A stretch of 64,000 bases of DNA. It comes from RGIG1918 sp045536045. Lineage in GTDB: Bacteria; Cyanobacteriota; Vampirovibrionia; Gastranaerophilales; Gastranaerophilaceae. The notes beneath the pieces are model-generated. The model made no database searches. It saw nothing but the letters and a program-made list of their open reading frames with translations, and was not told the DNA's origin. The DNA is taken from NCBI GenBank assembly GCA_045536045.1, contig JAZSMU010000006.1, positions 1 through 64,000 on the forward strand, written 5' to 3'. The position numbers and the translations under genes were made by a program. Of this stretch, positions 8,434 to 17,217 are shown one piece after another; position 1 is the stretch's first letter, and every line of letters starts with the position of its first letter.

Positions 8434-9582
8434 TTAATAATCTGAGTATGTAAAATTATCTGTTAAAAGTGCTGAAAGTTTTCCGAAAGATTTTGCAATA
8501 TTTGAGCTTGAATTGATTTCAGATACTGCATATCCTTTGTTTATTGCTCCAATTATTGCAGAATAATTGTTTGGAATTTTGAAATAAACTTTTTGATTAA
8601 GAGTTTTTTCAACATCATCAATTTTTATTTCGTCATTTTCCATAACCCTGTTTGCAATAATTTTAATTTTGTCTTGATGATAATTTAGCTTTTTAAAGAC
8701 ATCAAAACATCTTTGAGTGTTTCTAATTGCTGGCATATTAACTATCATTGGGTGCAAAATTATATCTGAATTATTGAGTGCAGTGATTGTTCTTTCGTCA
8801 AAGCTTGAAGTTGTGTCAATTATAATGTATGAGAAAATTTCTTTTAATACATTTAAAAGATTTGTAATGTCTTCGCTTGTAACATCTTGTGCCTCAATCA
8901 AATCTTGAGGGTCTGAAAGAATGTAAAGCTCAGTGTCTTTGTATTTTTCAAAAGTTGATAAAATGTCATCATGATTAATTTTTTCTAAATTTTTGATAAC
9001 ATAGCTTGCGTTAAAAGTTGGTGCAAGTTCTAAAAATGTTGTTATATCTCCTAATTGCAAATTTAAGTCAATTAGGGCAACTTTTTCTTTTGTTTGGTTG
9101 GCAATTTCATGTGCAACATTTGTTGCAATAACTGTTTTTCCAACCCCACCTTTGTTTGAAAAAACAGTTATAACCTTGCATTTTGTCATATCGTTAATGT
9201 TGCCCTTAATAAGGCTAACCATTTTTTGAACAACTTTGACAAAATCTTTTTCAATTAGAGGTTTGATAAGAAAATCTCTAGCACCTGCTTGAAATGATTT
9301 AACTATCATTGAAGAGGCAGTGCTGTAGGAAGTTACAATAATTTTTGTTTTTCTTAATTGATTTTGAATTTTTTTAATTTCATCAATATTTTTTTGAGAA
9401 TTTTCAGAAATATCTGCAATAATAAACTCTGGCTTGTTGTCTAAAACAAAGTCATTAGCAGACCTAACATTTTTAAATGTGCCAATAATTTCAATATCTT
9501 CAACATTTTCAAGATATTTTGAAATAAGTTTTAGCGAAATTTCTTCTGGTTCAATTAAAACTGTTTTTATTTTTTCTGTCAT
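8434..9582 (-). CDS. CpaE-like protein: receiver-like domain plus MinD-type ATPase
   Basis: A 382-residue protein. Residues 5-120 form a CheY-like domain with D57 in IIADIS, a Ser/Thr at VTSYS and K107 in LIKPL, though the usual N-terminal acidic pair is EPEE. Residues 136-375 form a MinD/ParA ATPase with the deviant Walker A KGGVGKT at 144-150, switch I DLNLQLGD and Walker B-like YIIIDTTSSFDE. CpaE proteins place type IV/Tad pilus assembly machinery at a cell pole. No other tad/cpa genes are present here; pilT is about 36 kb away. The ribosome site is GAGGGC. It sits between ribD and ruvB in one tight operon, an unusual context that leaves its client machinery open. Confidence 0.8.
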   Translation of the reverse strand: MTEKIKTVLIEPEEISLKLISKYLENVEDIEIIGTFKNVRSANDFVLDNKPEFIIADISENSQKNIDEIKKIQNQLRKTKIIVTSYSTASSMIVKSFQAGARDFLIKPLIEKDFVKVVQKMVSLIKGNINDMTKCKVITVFSNKGGVGKTVIATNVAHEIANQTKEKVALIDLNLQLGDITTFLELAPTFNASYVIKNLEKINHDDILSTFEKYKDTELYILSDPQDLIEAQDVTSEDITNLLNVLKEIFSYIIIDTTSSFDERTITALNNSDIILHPMIVNMPAIRNTQRCFDVFKKLNYHQDKIKIIANRVMENDEIKIDDVEKTLNQKVYFKIPNNYSAIIGAINKGYAVSEINSSSNIAKSFGKLSALLTDNFTYSDY

Positions 9583-9590
9583 AAAGCCCT

Positions 9591-10658
9591 CTAATTAAAT
9601 ATATTTAGCTGTCCTAAATCCGTTTTTATTCCTAAATGGTTATATGCAAGCGTGGTAACTTTTCTGCCTTGTGGTGTTCTTTGGAGTAGCCCTTTTTGCA
9701 AAAGATATGGCTCATATACATCTTCAATTGTCCTAATGTCTTCACCTAGTGCAACTGCAAGAGTTTGAATACCAACAGGTCCACCATTATAATTTTTAAT
9801 AACGAGAGTTAATAGCTCTCTATCTGTTCTATCTAGCCCCAAATCGTCAATATTGAGGCTGTCTAGTGCTTCTTTTGCAATGCTTTCAGTAATCACTCCA
9901 TTTGCTTTAACAATTGCCCAATCTGAGCATCTTTTAATTAGTCTGTTTGCAATTCTGGGCGTTGCACGAGAACGCAGGGCAATTTCTTCTGCTCCTTTTT
10001 CGTCAATATTGATTTTTAAAATTTCTGCACTTCTTTTGATTATTTTTTTAAGCTCATCAGTTGTATAAAATTCCAACCTATGAACAATTCCAAATCTATC
10101 TCTTAAAGGTCCTGATAGTGCTCCTGCCTTTGTTGTTGCACCAATTAGTGTAAATTTTTTAATTGGAACTCTCATTGTTTTAACACTTTGAGATTTTCCT
10201 GTATTAATATCAATGAAAAAATCTTCCATTGCTGGATATAGAATTTCTTCTGCAATTTTATTTAGCCTATGAATTTCGTCTATAAAAAGAATTTCGCCAT
10301 CTTTCAGACTCATCAAAATTCCAATAATATCTCTTGGGCGTTCAAGTGCTGGAGCTGAAGTTATTTTAATATTTACTCCACTTTCATTTGCAATAATGTT
10401 TGCTAATGTGGTTTTTCCTAAGCCTGGTGGGCCATATAGCAATAAGTGGTCTAAGGTAACATTTCTAACTTTGCTTGCCTCAATTGAAATTTTTAGTGTT
10501 TCTTTTAAATTTTCTTGACCAATATATTTATTAAAAGATTTTGGACGAATATTATTTTCAAAACTCTTATCAAATTCAACAGATTTTGGAGTTAAATCTG
10601 CTGATTTTTCAACAAGTTTAGTCTTTTTTTCTTTTGTATTATCGTCAGAAATTATCAT
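9591..10658 (-). CDS. ruvB: Holliday junction branch-migration helicase subunit RuvB
   Basis: RuvB drives branch migration of Holliday junctions with RuvA. The 355-residue protein has a roughly 35-residue divergent N-terminal extension, then RPKSFNKYIGQENLK, Walker A GPPGLGKTT, Walker B FIDEIHRLN, sensor 1 LIGATTKAGAL, the arginine-finger GPLRDRFG, and the C-terminal winged helix with GGPVGIQTLA and RTPQGRKVT. It is the first gene of the minus-strand operon down to ispD. The start codon has no Shine-Dalgarno site and is preceded at 6 nt by an extended -10 element, so the transcript may be leaderless. ruvA and ruvC are not in the window. Confidence 0.96.
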   Translation of the reverse strand: MIISDDNTKEKKTKLVEKSADLTPKSVEFDKSFENNIRPKSFNKYIGQENLKETLKISIEASKVRNVTLDHLLLYGPPGLGKTTLANIIANESGVNIKITSAPALERPRDIIGILMSLKDGEILFIDEIHRLNKIAEEILYPAMEDFFIDINTGKSQSVKTMRVPIKKFTLIGATTKAGALSGPLRDRFGIVHRLEFYTTDELKKIIKRSAEILKINIDEKGAEEIALRSRATPRIANRLIKRCSDWAIVKANGVITESIAKEALDSLNIDDLGLDRTDRELLTLVIKNYNGGPVGIQTLAVALGEDIRTIEDVYEPYLLQKGLLQRTPQGRKVTTLAYNHLGIKTDLGQLNIFN

Positions 10659-10664
10659 AAGATA

Positions 10665-10673
10665 ATTTTATCA
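10665..10673 (-). promoter_or_regulatory. Extended -10 promoter of ruvB (leaderless geometry)
   Basis: On the minus strand, TGA-TAAAAT (hexamer 10665-10670, TG at 10672-10673) lies exactly 6 nt before the ruvB ATG. Transcription would begin at or next to the start codon, and no Shine-Dalgarno sequence is present. Confidence 0.5.
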
Positions 10674-10709
10674 GAAATTGCCCTTTTAAACAAAAAAATT
10701 AACAAAAAA

Positions 10710-11741
10710 TTATAGTTCAGAAATCTTTTTATAGAGCTCAATTTCTTCTTCTTTTAAAGTTTCGGGTAGAACAATTTTAATTTTTAAATTCAAATTGCCA
10801 ACTTCATTATCTCTTTTAAGTCCTAAACCTTTGAGCCTTAATATTTTATCTGTGTTTGTTTTGGCAGGAATTGTTATATTAATTTTTCCACTCGGAGTTA
10901 TAATTTCTTTTTTTGCACCTAAAACAGCTTCATCTGGCGTGATATTCAAAATTTTAACCAAGTTAAGCCCATCTAGCTCATAGTCCTTGTCTTTGATTTT
11001 AACTGTTAAATATAAATCTCCAACAAATCCTCTTTCGTCTTTTCTGCCTTCGCTTTTGAGTCTAATTTTTTGCCCCTCTTTAACATTTTTTGGAATTTGA
11101 ACGGTTATTTTTTTAGGATTATTTATAAAGCCAACTCCAGAACAATGCGAACAAAAAGTTCTTTTTGAACCTTTGCAATATGGGCAAATTTCCATATTCT
11201 GAATAGTTATTGTTTTGCTTTTGCCCTCAATAATATCTTCAATAGTGAGCTCTAGTGTGCTATACAAATCAAGATTTTTAGGTTTTTCTTGAGTTTTTCC
11301 TCTTTGACCTCCCATAAAATCAGAAGAAGAAAAGCCTTGATTAAAGTCATTAAAACCATAACTTGAGCTTTTTCCAGACACCATATCGCCAAAAATTGCA
11401 CTAAAAAAGTCTGAAAAACCTCCAGAAGAAAAACCACCCGAAGAAAAACCTGAATTGCCTTTTCCAAAGCCCGAAAAATTAAATCCCTCAAAGCCAGGAG
11501 GTGGTGTAAAACTTGCACCATCTTGCCAAGAAGAACCCAACATATCATATCTTTGGCGTTTTTCTTTATCGGATAACACTTCATAAGCTTCATTTATATC
11601 TTTAAATTTTGCTGAAGCGTCTGGCGATTTATTTACATCTGGATGATATTTTCTTGCAAGTTTTCTAAAGGCAGATTTAATTTCCTTGTCATCTGCTTTT
11701 TTATCAACTCCAAGAATTTTATAATAATCTTTGTATTGCAT
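10710..11741 (-). CDS. DnaJ-family co-chaperone with reduced zinc centre
   Basis: A 343-residue J-domain protein. The J domain (1-70) has the HPD motif in YHPDVNK. A Gly/Ser/Phe-rich linker (about 75-150) follows. The zinc region keeps only two CxxC motifs (CPYCKGSK and CSHCSGVG) instead of the four in classical DnaJ. The two C-terminal beta domains end near ELYKKISEL. J proteins stimulate DnaK ATPase and hand over substrates. The halved zinc centre suggests altered substrate handling. It is one of three DnaJ paralogs in this window and probably not the main one, which lies next to grpE. It has a leaderless-type promoter (TAATAT 6 nt before ATG). Confidence 0.85.
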   Translation of the reverse strand: MQYKDYYKILGVDKKADDKEIKSAFRKLARKYHPDVNKSPDASAKFKDINEAYEVLSDKEKRQRYDMLGSSWQDGASFTPPPGFEGFNFSGFGKGNSGFSSGGFSSGGFSDFFSAIFGDMVSGKSSSYGFNDFNQGFSSSDFMGGQRGKTQEKPKNLDLYSTLELTIEDIIEGKSKTITIQNMEICPYCKGSKRTFCSHCSGVGFINNPKKITVQIPKNVKEGQKIRLKSEGRKDERGFVGDLYLTVKIKDKDYELDGLNLVKILNITPDEAVLGAKKEIITPSGKINITIPAKTNTDKILRLKGLGLKRDNEVGNLNLKIKIVLPETLKEEEIELYKKISEL

Positions 11742-11747
11742 AATCTA

Positions 11748-11753
11748 ATATTA
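11748..11753 (-). promoter_or_regulatory. -10 element of the DnaJ paralog (leaderless geometry)
   Basis: TAATAT on the minus strand ends 6 nt before the ATG at 11741. No ribosome site lies between, so the mRNA is predicted to start at the initiation codon. Confidence 0.4.
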
Positions 11754-11780
11754 ATACTAAAAAAATATTTTTTTAAAAAA

Positions 11781-12854
11781 TTAATTTTTTGTTAATACTT
11801 CATCAATTGCATCATAAACTTCTTTTGCTGTTGTTTGTTTTGTGCAATTTTGGTGTTTGAATTTGCATTTTCTTTTATGGCATGGTGTGCAAACTTGGTC
11901 TTCTTTAGGGAATGTTAAAGCATTTGGAGTTGAAAATGTGTGTTTTGAAGTTGCACAAAATATTGTTGCAACTTGTGGTTTTTTGTCTTCATTTTGAACA
12001 GCCCAAGCAATGTGTGATGCTGAAGAATCTGGGCTTATAACAAGGTCTGCTCGTCTAATTAATTCAATATATTCTTCAAGGTTTGTTTTGCCTGCCATAA
12101 CGCAAGCTTTGTCGCCCTCTATAATTTCTCCAATTAATTCAAGGTCTGCCATAACTCCTGAAAACACAATATTGTAGTCATTTTTTAAATATTGATATAG
12201 CTTTTTCCATTCATTCTTGTCCCAATGTTTGTTATCCCAAGTTGTTTTTGGTGCAAAAATAATTGTTTTTTTGTTTGAATCCAAATCTTTTAAAGCTTTT
12301 GTAATTTTTTCTTGAATTCTTTTGCTTGCAGGTGGCAAAAAGCTTTTTGGCTCATAGTTTTCATCTAAATATTCAAGCCCTGAATTTTGAATTAAATCTA
12401 AATATCTTTGAATAATTGAATAATTCCTATATGGTCTTTTCGCTTTTGGTTTAACAAAAACATTACCACCCAATGTTGCAAATTCTCTATAATCTGTGTA
12501 AACAACTCTGTTTTTAGCCCCACAAAATAGCATAATAACAAGGCTTTTAAACATTCCATGTAAATCAAATGCCCAAGTGTAGTTGTTCTTTTTTAATTTT
12601 TTCCCAAATTCTAAAATTTCTTTAATTGTTTCAAGCTTTAACCAAGAAGATTGCCACTTTTTTAATGGAATTGTATAAACATTATCTATGTTTGGATTTC
12701 CAGCAAGCATTTTTGCGTTTTTTTCATCAACAACCCAATCAATTCTTGCTTTATTATATGTTTTTCTGAGTAAGTCAGCACAAGGTAGCGTGTGGATTAA
12801 ATCTCCAATCGCACCAAGTCTTACAATTAAAAATCTCTCGTGTTTTTTATCCAT
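11781..12854 (-). CDS. Glycosyltransferase family 9 (ADP-heptose:LPS heptosyltransferase-like)
   Basis: A 357-residue GT-B protein of the WaaC/WaaF/GT9 type. The N-terminal domain begins RFLIVRLGAIGDLIHTLP, the hallmark of this family. The C-terminal domain has FAPKTTWDNKHWDKNEW, MAGKTNLEEY, the nucleotide-sugar site ADLVISPDSSASHIAWA, and a late cysteine-rich segment (VCTPCHKRKCKFKHQNC) also seen in some family members. GT9 enzymes transfer heptose to the LPS inner core. Together with lpxB it supports a Gram-negative envelope. The acceptor and sugar are not certain. It lies 17 nt downstream of the small helical protein gene, with no clear ribosome site. Confidence 0.82.
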   Translation of the reverse strand: MDKKHERFLIVRLGAIGDLIHTLPCADLLRKTYNKARIDWVVDEKNAKMLAGNPNIDNVYTIPLKKWQSSWLKLETIKEILEFGKKLKKNNYTWAFDLHGMFKSLVIMLFCGAKNRVVYTDYREFATLGGNVFVKPKAKRPYRNYSIIQRYLDLIQNSGLEYLDENYEPKSFLPPASKRIQEKITKALKDLDSNKKTIIFAPKTTWDNKHWDKNEWKKLYQYLKNDYNIVFSGVMADLELIGEIIEGDKACVMAGKTNLEEYIELIRRADLVISPDSSASHIAWAVQNEDKKPQVATIFCATSKHTFSTPNALTFPKEDQVCTPCHKRKCKFKHQNCTKQTTAKEVYDAIDEVLTKN

Positions 12855-12871
12855 ACTTTGTTTGAAAAAGC

Positions 12872-13171
12872 TTAGATTTCTTCAGTGTCTTCTAGGCTTT
12901 TTTTCTTAATGTTATGAACAACAGCGTCCACTAACATTTCATAAGATTTATTTTCTTTAATCTTTTCAGAAAATTCTTGAACCAATGTTTCACGCACCAT
13001 ATCTTCAATGCGTTGAGCATCTTTCATGATGTCTTTTTCTTCTTCAGGAATAAGAAAATCTATATAACGAGATTTGATTTTTAAATCTTGCATGTGATTT
13101 TTGAAAGCCAATTTCAATTTTGGACTAACGTCTTTTAGCTTTTTAATTATTTTTAAATTGCTTAAATCCAT
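12872..13171 (-). CDS. Small helical hypothetical protein (99 aa)
   Basis: A 99-residue, charged, helical protein with no signal peptide or membrane segment. Its pattern (KDVSPKLKLAFKNHMQDLK, then FLIPEEEKDIMKDAQRIEDM, then QEFSEKIKENKSYEMLVDAVV) suggests three helices, and it ends in an acidic tail. I recognise no family. The ribosome site AGAAGG lies 8 nt before the ATG and a TATATA-like -10 is near 13200. It is the first gene of a two-gene unit with the GT9 transferase and is divergent from grpE. Confidence 0.6.
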   Translation of the reverse strand: MDLSNLKIIKKLKDVSPKLKLAFKNHMQDLKIKSRYIDFLIPEEEKDIMKDAQRIEDMVRETLVQEFSEKIKENKSYEMLVDAVVHNIKKKSLEDTEEI

Positions 13172-13212
13172 GTTTTTAACCTTCTGTCATGATTCACACT
13201 ATATATAAGTTC

Positions 13213-13239
13213 CCTAAAAGAAAAAAATGACTTTTTAGG
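13213..13239. promoter_or_regulatory. Inverted repeat in the divergent region upstream of grpE
   Basis: CCTAAAA (13213-13219) and TTTTAGG (13233-13239) form a 7-bp inverted repeat with a 13-nt spacer in the 230-bp region between the 99-aa gene and grpE. It could be an operator or a leader hairpin. It does not match the CIRCE heat-shock operator. The rest of this region is AT-rich with no other feature besides the two promoters. Confidence 0.25.
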
Positions 13240-13327
13240 AGCGAATATTGCAAAAAATTTACAATTGCTAATAATATCTTATCAAATTTTGAAAAATTAT
13301 CAAATAATTAACAAAATATAAATATTT

Positions 13328-13356
13328 TTGAATATTCTAAAATCAAAATATATAAT
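13328..13356 (+). promoter_or_regulatory. Sigma70-type promoter of grpE-dnaJ
   Basis: TTGAAT at 13328-13333 and TATAAT at 13351-13356 are separated by exactly 17 nt. The start site would be near 13363, giving a leader of about 40 nt with AAAAGGGG at 13391-13398 before the tandem ATGs at 13403 and 13406. No CIRCE element or sigma32-type boxes are evident. Confidence 0.6.
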
Positions 13357-13405
13357 TTAAATTAAACTGTTTTTGTGGTTAGATATATACAAAAGGGGAT
13401 ATATG

Positions 13406-13978
13406 ATGGCAGATAATGAAAATAAAAACTCTTCAAATCCTTTTGAAGAAAATGTTGAAAATTCAGAAGTAGTTGATGAAACTCCTGAAGTTGAAGAAGC
13501 TGTTGAAGCTCAAGAAGACGAGCTTTCAAAAATAAAAGCTGAATTAGATGAAGTAAATAATAGATATTTAAGGACTTTGGCTGAATTTGATAATTATAGA
13601 AAACGCCAAGCACAAGAAAGAGAAAGCCTTTTAAAATATGGTGCTTCTGAAACTTTGAAAAAGCTCTTGCCTGTTTTGGATAACATTGAAAGAGCAAGAA
13701 AATCTTTTGAAACAACAGAAGATAAAGAAATGATAATTGGTGGTTTTGAAGTTATAGTTAAAAATTTGCTAGATGTTCTAACTAAATGTGGATTAGAAAA
13801 AATTGAAGCAGTTGATAAAGAGTTTGACCCAAATTTCCATGAAGCAGTTAGCCAAACTCCTACTGATGAAAAACCTGAAAACACTGTTGTTTCAGAGCTT
13901 CAAGCTGGATATAAAATGGGAGATGTTGTTCTTCGCCCAACCTATGTTACTGTTGCAGTTAAACCAAGTGAGGGTTAG
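13406..13978 (+). CDS. grpE: Nucleotide exchange factor GrpE
   Basis: GrpE releases ADP from DnaK. About 191 residues: an acidic N-terminal tail, a long coiled coil (about 35-85) containing the family hallmark LAEFDNYRKR, then the four-helix bundle and the C-terminal beta wing with FDPNFHEAV, VSELQAGYKMGDVVLRP and VTVAV. Tandem ATG codons at 13403 and 13406 follow the site AGGGG; the second has the better spacing of 7 nt. The dnaJ ATG follows the stop codon with no gap. The usual dnaK between grpE and dnaJ, and hrcA upstream, are absent. Confidence 0.94.
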   Translation: MADNENKNSSNPFEENVENSEVVDETPEVEEAVEAQEDELSKIKAELDEVNNRYLRTLAEFDNYRKRQAQERESLLKYGASETLKKLLPVLDNIERARKSFETTEDKEMIIGGFEVIVKNLLDVLTKCGLEKIEAVDKEFDPNFHEAVSQTPTDEKPENTVVSELQAGYKMGDVVLRPTYVTVAVKPSEG

Positions 13979-15118
13979 ATGGACTATTATGAATTGCTGG
14001 GAGTAGAAAGAAACGCATCTGAAGATGAGATTAAAAAAGCTTTTAGACAAAAAGCTAGAAAACTTCATCCAGATGTTAATAAAGCACCAGACGCTGAAGA
14101 AAAATTTAAAGAATTAGGTAAGGCTTATGAAGTTTTATCTGACCAAAATAAAAGAGCAATGTATGACCAATATGGCGAAGATGGGCTAAATAATGCAGGT
14201 TATAGTCATGGTCCATTTGATTTTGGTTTTGGCGATATTTCAGATATTTTTTCGCAATTTTTTGGTGGTGGCATGGAATTTTCTGGAGGATTTTCTTCCC
14301 GTCATTCTAACCCAAATGCTCCTCAAAGAGGCGAAGATTTAAGATTAGATATTGAAATTTCTTTTGAAGAAGCAGTTTTTGGAGTTGAAAAAGAAATCAA
14401 AATTGACCACCTTGAATATTGCGAAGAATGTGGCTCATCTGGTGTTGATAAAAATGCAAAAGAAACAGTTTGCCCAACTTGTGGAGGTAGGGGCAAAGTT
14501 CAACAAAGCACACAAACAATTTTAGGCTCATTTACATCAGTTAGTGTTTGCCCAGCATGCCACGGAACAGGCGTTAATCCTTCTAGTTATTGTAGAAAAT
14601 GCTCTGGAAGAGGCTTAGTTAAAAAAGAAAAAACAATCAAAGTTAAAATCCCTAAAGGAGTTGACACTGGTTCAAAAATAAGACTAACTGGCGAAGGAAA
14701 TTTTGGTAAAAACAAAGGACCTGCTGGCGATTTATACATTGTTTTGCATGTAAAATCTTCAAAATATTTTACAAGAGATGGGTTCCATATTCTTTCAGAT
14801 TTGCAGATTGAACATTCTCAAGCAGTTTTAGGTGATAGTGTTATTATTAAAACTCTTGAAGGCGACAAAGAAATTAAAATTCCAGCTGGTATTCAAAGTG
14901 GCGAAAGCATTACACTTAAAGACTTTGGCGTTCCTGTTTTGGGAAGAAATGGTCAAAGAGGTAATCACTATGTTACAATTACTGTTGTAACGCCAGAAAA
15001 ACTTTCAAAAGAAGAAAAAAGGCTATATGAAGAGTTATACAAGCTTCAAAAAAATAGGTTTGAGAATAGCGAAGAGAGTTTAATTGAGAAATTAAAAGGT
15101 CAATTTGCTCAAAGATAA
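13979..15118 (+). CDS. dnaJ: Molecular chaperone DnaJ (canonical type I)
   Basis: The full-length 379-residue DnaJ. The J domain has HPDVNK. A Gly/Phe linker (FDFGFGDISDIFSQFFGGG) follows. The complete zinc finger has four motifs (CEECGSSG, CPTCGGRG, CPACHGTG, CRKCSGRG), and the C-terminal substrate and dimerisation domains follow. It works with DnaK and GrpE in folding and disaggregation. Being translationally adjacent to grpE, it is the likely housekeeping copy, in contrast to the two paralogs with half zinc fingers at 10.7 and 24.7 kb. A beta-propeller gene follows after 9 nt. Confidence 0.96.
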   Translation: MDYYELLGVERNASEDEIKKAFRQKARKLHPDVNKAPDAEEKFKELGKAYEVLSDQNKRAMYDQYGEDGLNNAGYSHGPFDFGFGDISDIFSQFFGGGMEFSGGFSSRHSNPNAPQRGEDLRLDIEISFEEAVFGVEKEIKIDHLEYCEECGSSGVDKNAKETVCPTCGGRGKVQQSTQTILGSFTSVSVCPACHGTGVNPSSYCRKCSGRGLVKKEKTIKVKIPKGVDTGSKIRLTGEGNFGKNKGPAGDLYIVLHVKSSKYFTRDGFHILSDLQIEHSQAVLGDSVIIKTLEGDKEIKIPAGIQSGESITLKDFGVPVLGRNGQRGNHYVTITVVTPEKLSKEEKRLYEELYKLQKNRFENSEESLIEKLKGQFAQR

Positions 15119-15127
15119 GGAAGATAA

Positions 15128-16573
15128 ATGTTTAAGAGATTTCTTTCAGTTTTAACAGTTTTGTTTGTGTGTGTAGGAAGTGCTATGGCAACAAATTTGC
15201 CAAATGACCTTTGGGATTATATTCAAAAATCTTTTCCAGATGCAAAACAAAGGTTTGATTCAGTTGTTGAATTAAAGAATGGAAATCTTTATATTCCACT
15301 TGCACCAGCTATTTTAGAACAAGTTGAAAATATTGAAATTGAGTGGACATATCCTAAAACTACAACTCTAAAATCAAAACCTGAAGTTGTTGTTTTTAAC
15401 AATAACTATGTTTTATTAAAGGCATTTAAAACTAAAGAAGGCAATTGGTCTTTGACTCAAAATGAAAATCTTCCATTCAAAGTTCGTTTGGGTATCATGC
15501 CTCAAGATATGCTTGTTCCTATTGGGCTTCAAGTTCCTGAAAGTTTAAAAGTTGTTTTGGGTGATTTAGTTGTTCCTAATAAGAGTGATGTTTCAATTGA
15601 ATTAGATGAAAGTGATTTATCCTCTGATAAAGATAAAAAAACTGCCCAAAGAAGAAATATGGTTAGAAGTGTTAAGCCAATTCCTGAGTTAAAGAACAAA
15701 AAAATGTTTGTTTCAAACTATGATTCAAAATTTATCTCTGTATATGACCTAGACAAATCAGACGCTTTGTATGAATTAAAATTAAATGGCTTGCCATATA
15801 AAATAATTTCTTCAAATTCTTCAAAATTTGCACTTGTAGCTTATTTTGGTGGCAAAGATGTTGAAGTTATTGACCTTAAAAATGAGAGAATTGTTTCAAC
15901 AATTTCGTTTAATTCAATTCCAAAAGATATTGTTTTAGATGAAGAGAAAAACCTTGCCTATATTGCACTTCCAAATTCAAACTTAATTAGTGTTGTTGAT
16001 ATGAATAGTGCAAAATTGGTTAAAGAAATTAAAGTTTCTCAAGCTCCAGACAAACTTTTCTTGTCTGATAATGGCGAATTTTTGGTTTTCATTGACAACA
16101 AAGGGCAAAAATTATACAAACTTGAATTTGGCGAAGAATATGTTTCTCGTTATATTGCAGACTTAATTAATCCAAGCAAAGTTGTAATTTATGGAAATTC
16201 TGTTTTTGTAACATCAAGAACAGAAAATAAAATTACAAAATATTCTTTAGAAAATGGCGAAAGAGAAGCTGAGGCTCTGCTTCATCAAAAGCCAATTGAT
16301 GCTATTTTAAGTGGAGATAAAATTTTTATTCTTTGTGCAGCATCAAGTGTTTTAGATGTTTATGACATTTCTAAAAACAAAATTGTTCAAGAAATTAGAC
16401 TTCCTCAAGGTGGATTTTATTCAAAAATAAACAAAATTTCAAATATGGAAAATGTCATTATTACGGGCATTAAGGTTGATAAATTTATATTTTTTGATTT
16501 AGCTAATGCAAAAATTATTAAAGAACAACCATTTTTGTTTGATGTAGGCAATGTTGTTGTGGTTGACAAATAA
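15128..16573 (+). CDS. Exported beta-propeller (YncE/YVTN-like) protein
   Basis: A 481-residue protein with a signal peptide (MFKRFLSVLTVLFVCVGSAMA, cleavage after AMA). Residues 25-160 form a separate beta-rich domain. From about 190 to the end there are roughly seven 40-residue repeats of the YVTN/YncE type, such as KMFVSNYDSKFISVYDLD, VEVIDLKNERIVSTI and AYIALPNSNLISVVDMN, expected to fold as a beta-propeller. Such periplasmic propellers bind proteins or DNA and rarely have enzyme activity. The gene lies between dnaJ (9 nt gap) and an O-methyltransferase (1-nt TAATG overlap), so it is part of the grpE transcription unit, which suggests a link to folding or envelope stress. Confidence 0.8.
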   Translation: MFKRFLSVLTVLFVCVGSAMATNLPNDLWDYIQKSFPDAKQRFDSVVELKNGNLYIPLAPAILEQVENIEIEWTYPKTTTLKSKPEVVVFNNNYVLLKAFKTKEGNWSLTQNENLPFKVRLGIMPQDMLVPIGLQVPESLKVVLGDLVVPNKSDVSIELDESDLSSDKDKKTAQRRNMVRSVKPIPELKNKKMFVSNYDSKFISVYDLDKSDALYELKLNGLPYKIISSNSSKFALVAYFGGKDVEVIDLKNERIVSTISFNSIPKDIVLDEEKNLAYIALPNSNLISVVDMNSAKLVKEIKVSQAPDKLFLSDNGEFLVFIDNKGQKLYKLEFGEEYVSRYIADLINPSKVVIYGNSVFVTSRTENKITKYSLENGEREAEALLHQKPIDAILSGDKIFILCAASSVLDVYDISKNKIVQEIRLPQGGFYSKINKISNMENVIITGIKVDKFIFFDLANAKIIKEQPFLFDVGNVVVVDK

Positions 16574-17172
16574 TGGAAGAAATTAGCATTTTACAATTTA
16601 GCGAACAAGCACAAGAAGTTCTAATTTCTCTTGAAGCAACTCAACATGAGTTTTGGAATATTGACAGAAAAACTGCAAATTATTTGTATAATTTTATTCT
16701 TAACAACAACATTAAAAACGCAATAGAAATCGGCACTTCAAATGGTTATAGTGGAATTTGGCAAGCAAGTGCAATTAAAAAAAATGGTGGAAAATTTTCA
16801 ACAATTGAATTTTGGGATAAAAGACAATCTGTTGCAATTGAGAATTTCAAAATTTGCAACTGCAATGATGTAATTACAACATATCTTGGTTCTGCATTTC
16901 CAATTCTTGAAGAAATCAATATTAAAGTTAATAATGGCGAGCTTGAAAAATTTGATTACGCCTTTATTGATGCAAATAAAAAAGAATACATTGAATATTT
17001 CAAACTTTTAGACCCCATTTTGGTTTCTGGTGGATACATTTTTGCCGATAATATGCTTTCTCACAAAGAAAAAGTTCAACCATTTTTAGATGCAATTTCA
17101 TCTAATGAAAACTACGAAATTCTGCTAATGGAAATGGGAACAGGTGTCCTTAAGGCTAGGAAGAAAAATTAA
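16573..17172 (+). CDS. SAM-dependent O-methyltransferase (COG4122 type)
   Basis: A 199-residue class I methyltransferase. The SAM-binding glycine motif is AIEIGTSNGYSGIW. An acidic loop (STIEFWDKR) follows, and the DxD-like FDYAFIDANKKEYIEYF and GGYIFADNML blocks match the caffeoyl-CoA/catechol O-methyltransferase family. Bacterial members often modify small hydroxylated molecules or tRNA hydroxyuridine (TrmR-like). Substrate here is unknown. The ATG overlaps the stop codon of the propeller gene by one base, implying coupling. Confidence 0.8.
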   Translation: MEEISILQFSEQAQEVLISLEATQHEFWNIDRKTANYLYNFILNNNIKNAIEIGTSNGYSGIWQASAIKKNGGKFSTIEFWDKRQSVAIENFKICNCNDVITTYLGSAFPILEEINIKVNNGELEKFDYAFIDANKKEYIEYFKLLDPILVSGGYIFADNMLSHKEKVQPFLDAISSNENYEILLMEMGTGVLKARKKN

Positions 17173-17202
17173 TAATTGAGATAAGAATTATTTTGCTGTT
17201 CT

Positions 17203-17211
17203 TGCTATAAT
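17203..17211 (+). promoter_or_regulatory. Extended -10 promoter (leaderless geometry)
   Basis: TGC-TATAAT (hexamer 17206-17211) is a perfect extended -10 element ending 6 nt before the ATG at 17218. No ribosome site is present, so a leaderless mRNA is expected. Confidence 0.55.
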
Positions 17212-17217
17212 ACTTCT

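Noticed and set aside
7383..8460. Possible FMN or TPP riboswitch near ribD/thiL
   Set aside because: Intergenic gaps in this operon are 0-10 nt and the ruvB leader is about zero, so there is no room for an aptamer.
13172..13402. Search for a CIRCE heat-shock operator or tRNA upstream of grpE
   Set aside because: No TTAGCACTC-N9-GAGTGCTAA-type palindrome and no cloverleaf sequence; only an AT-rich spacer with promoters and one weak inverted repeat.
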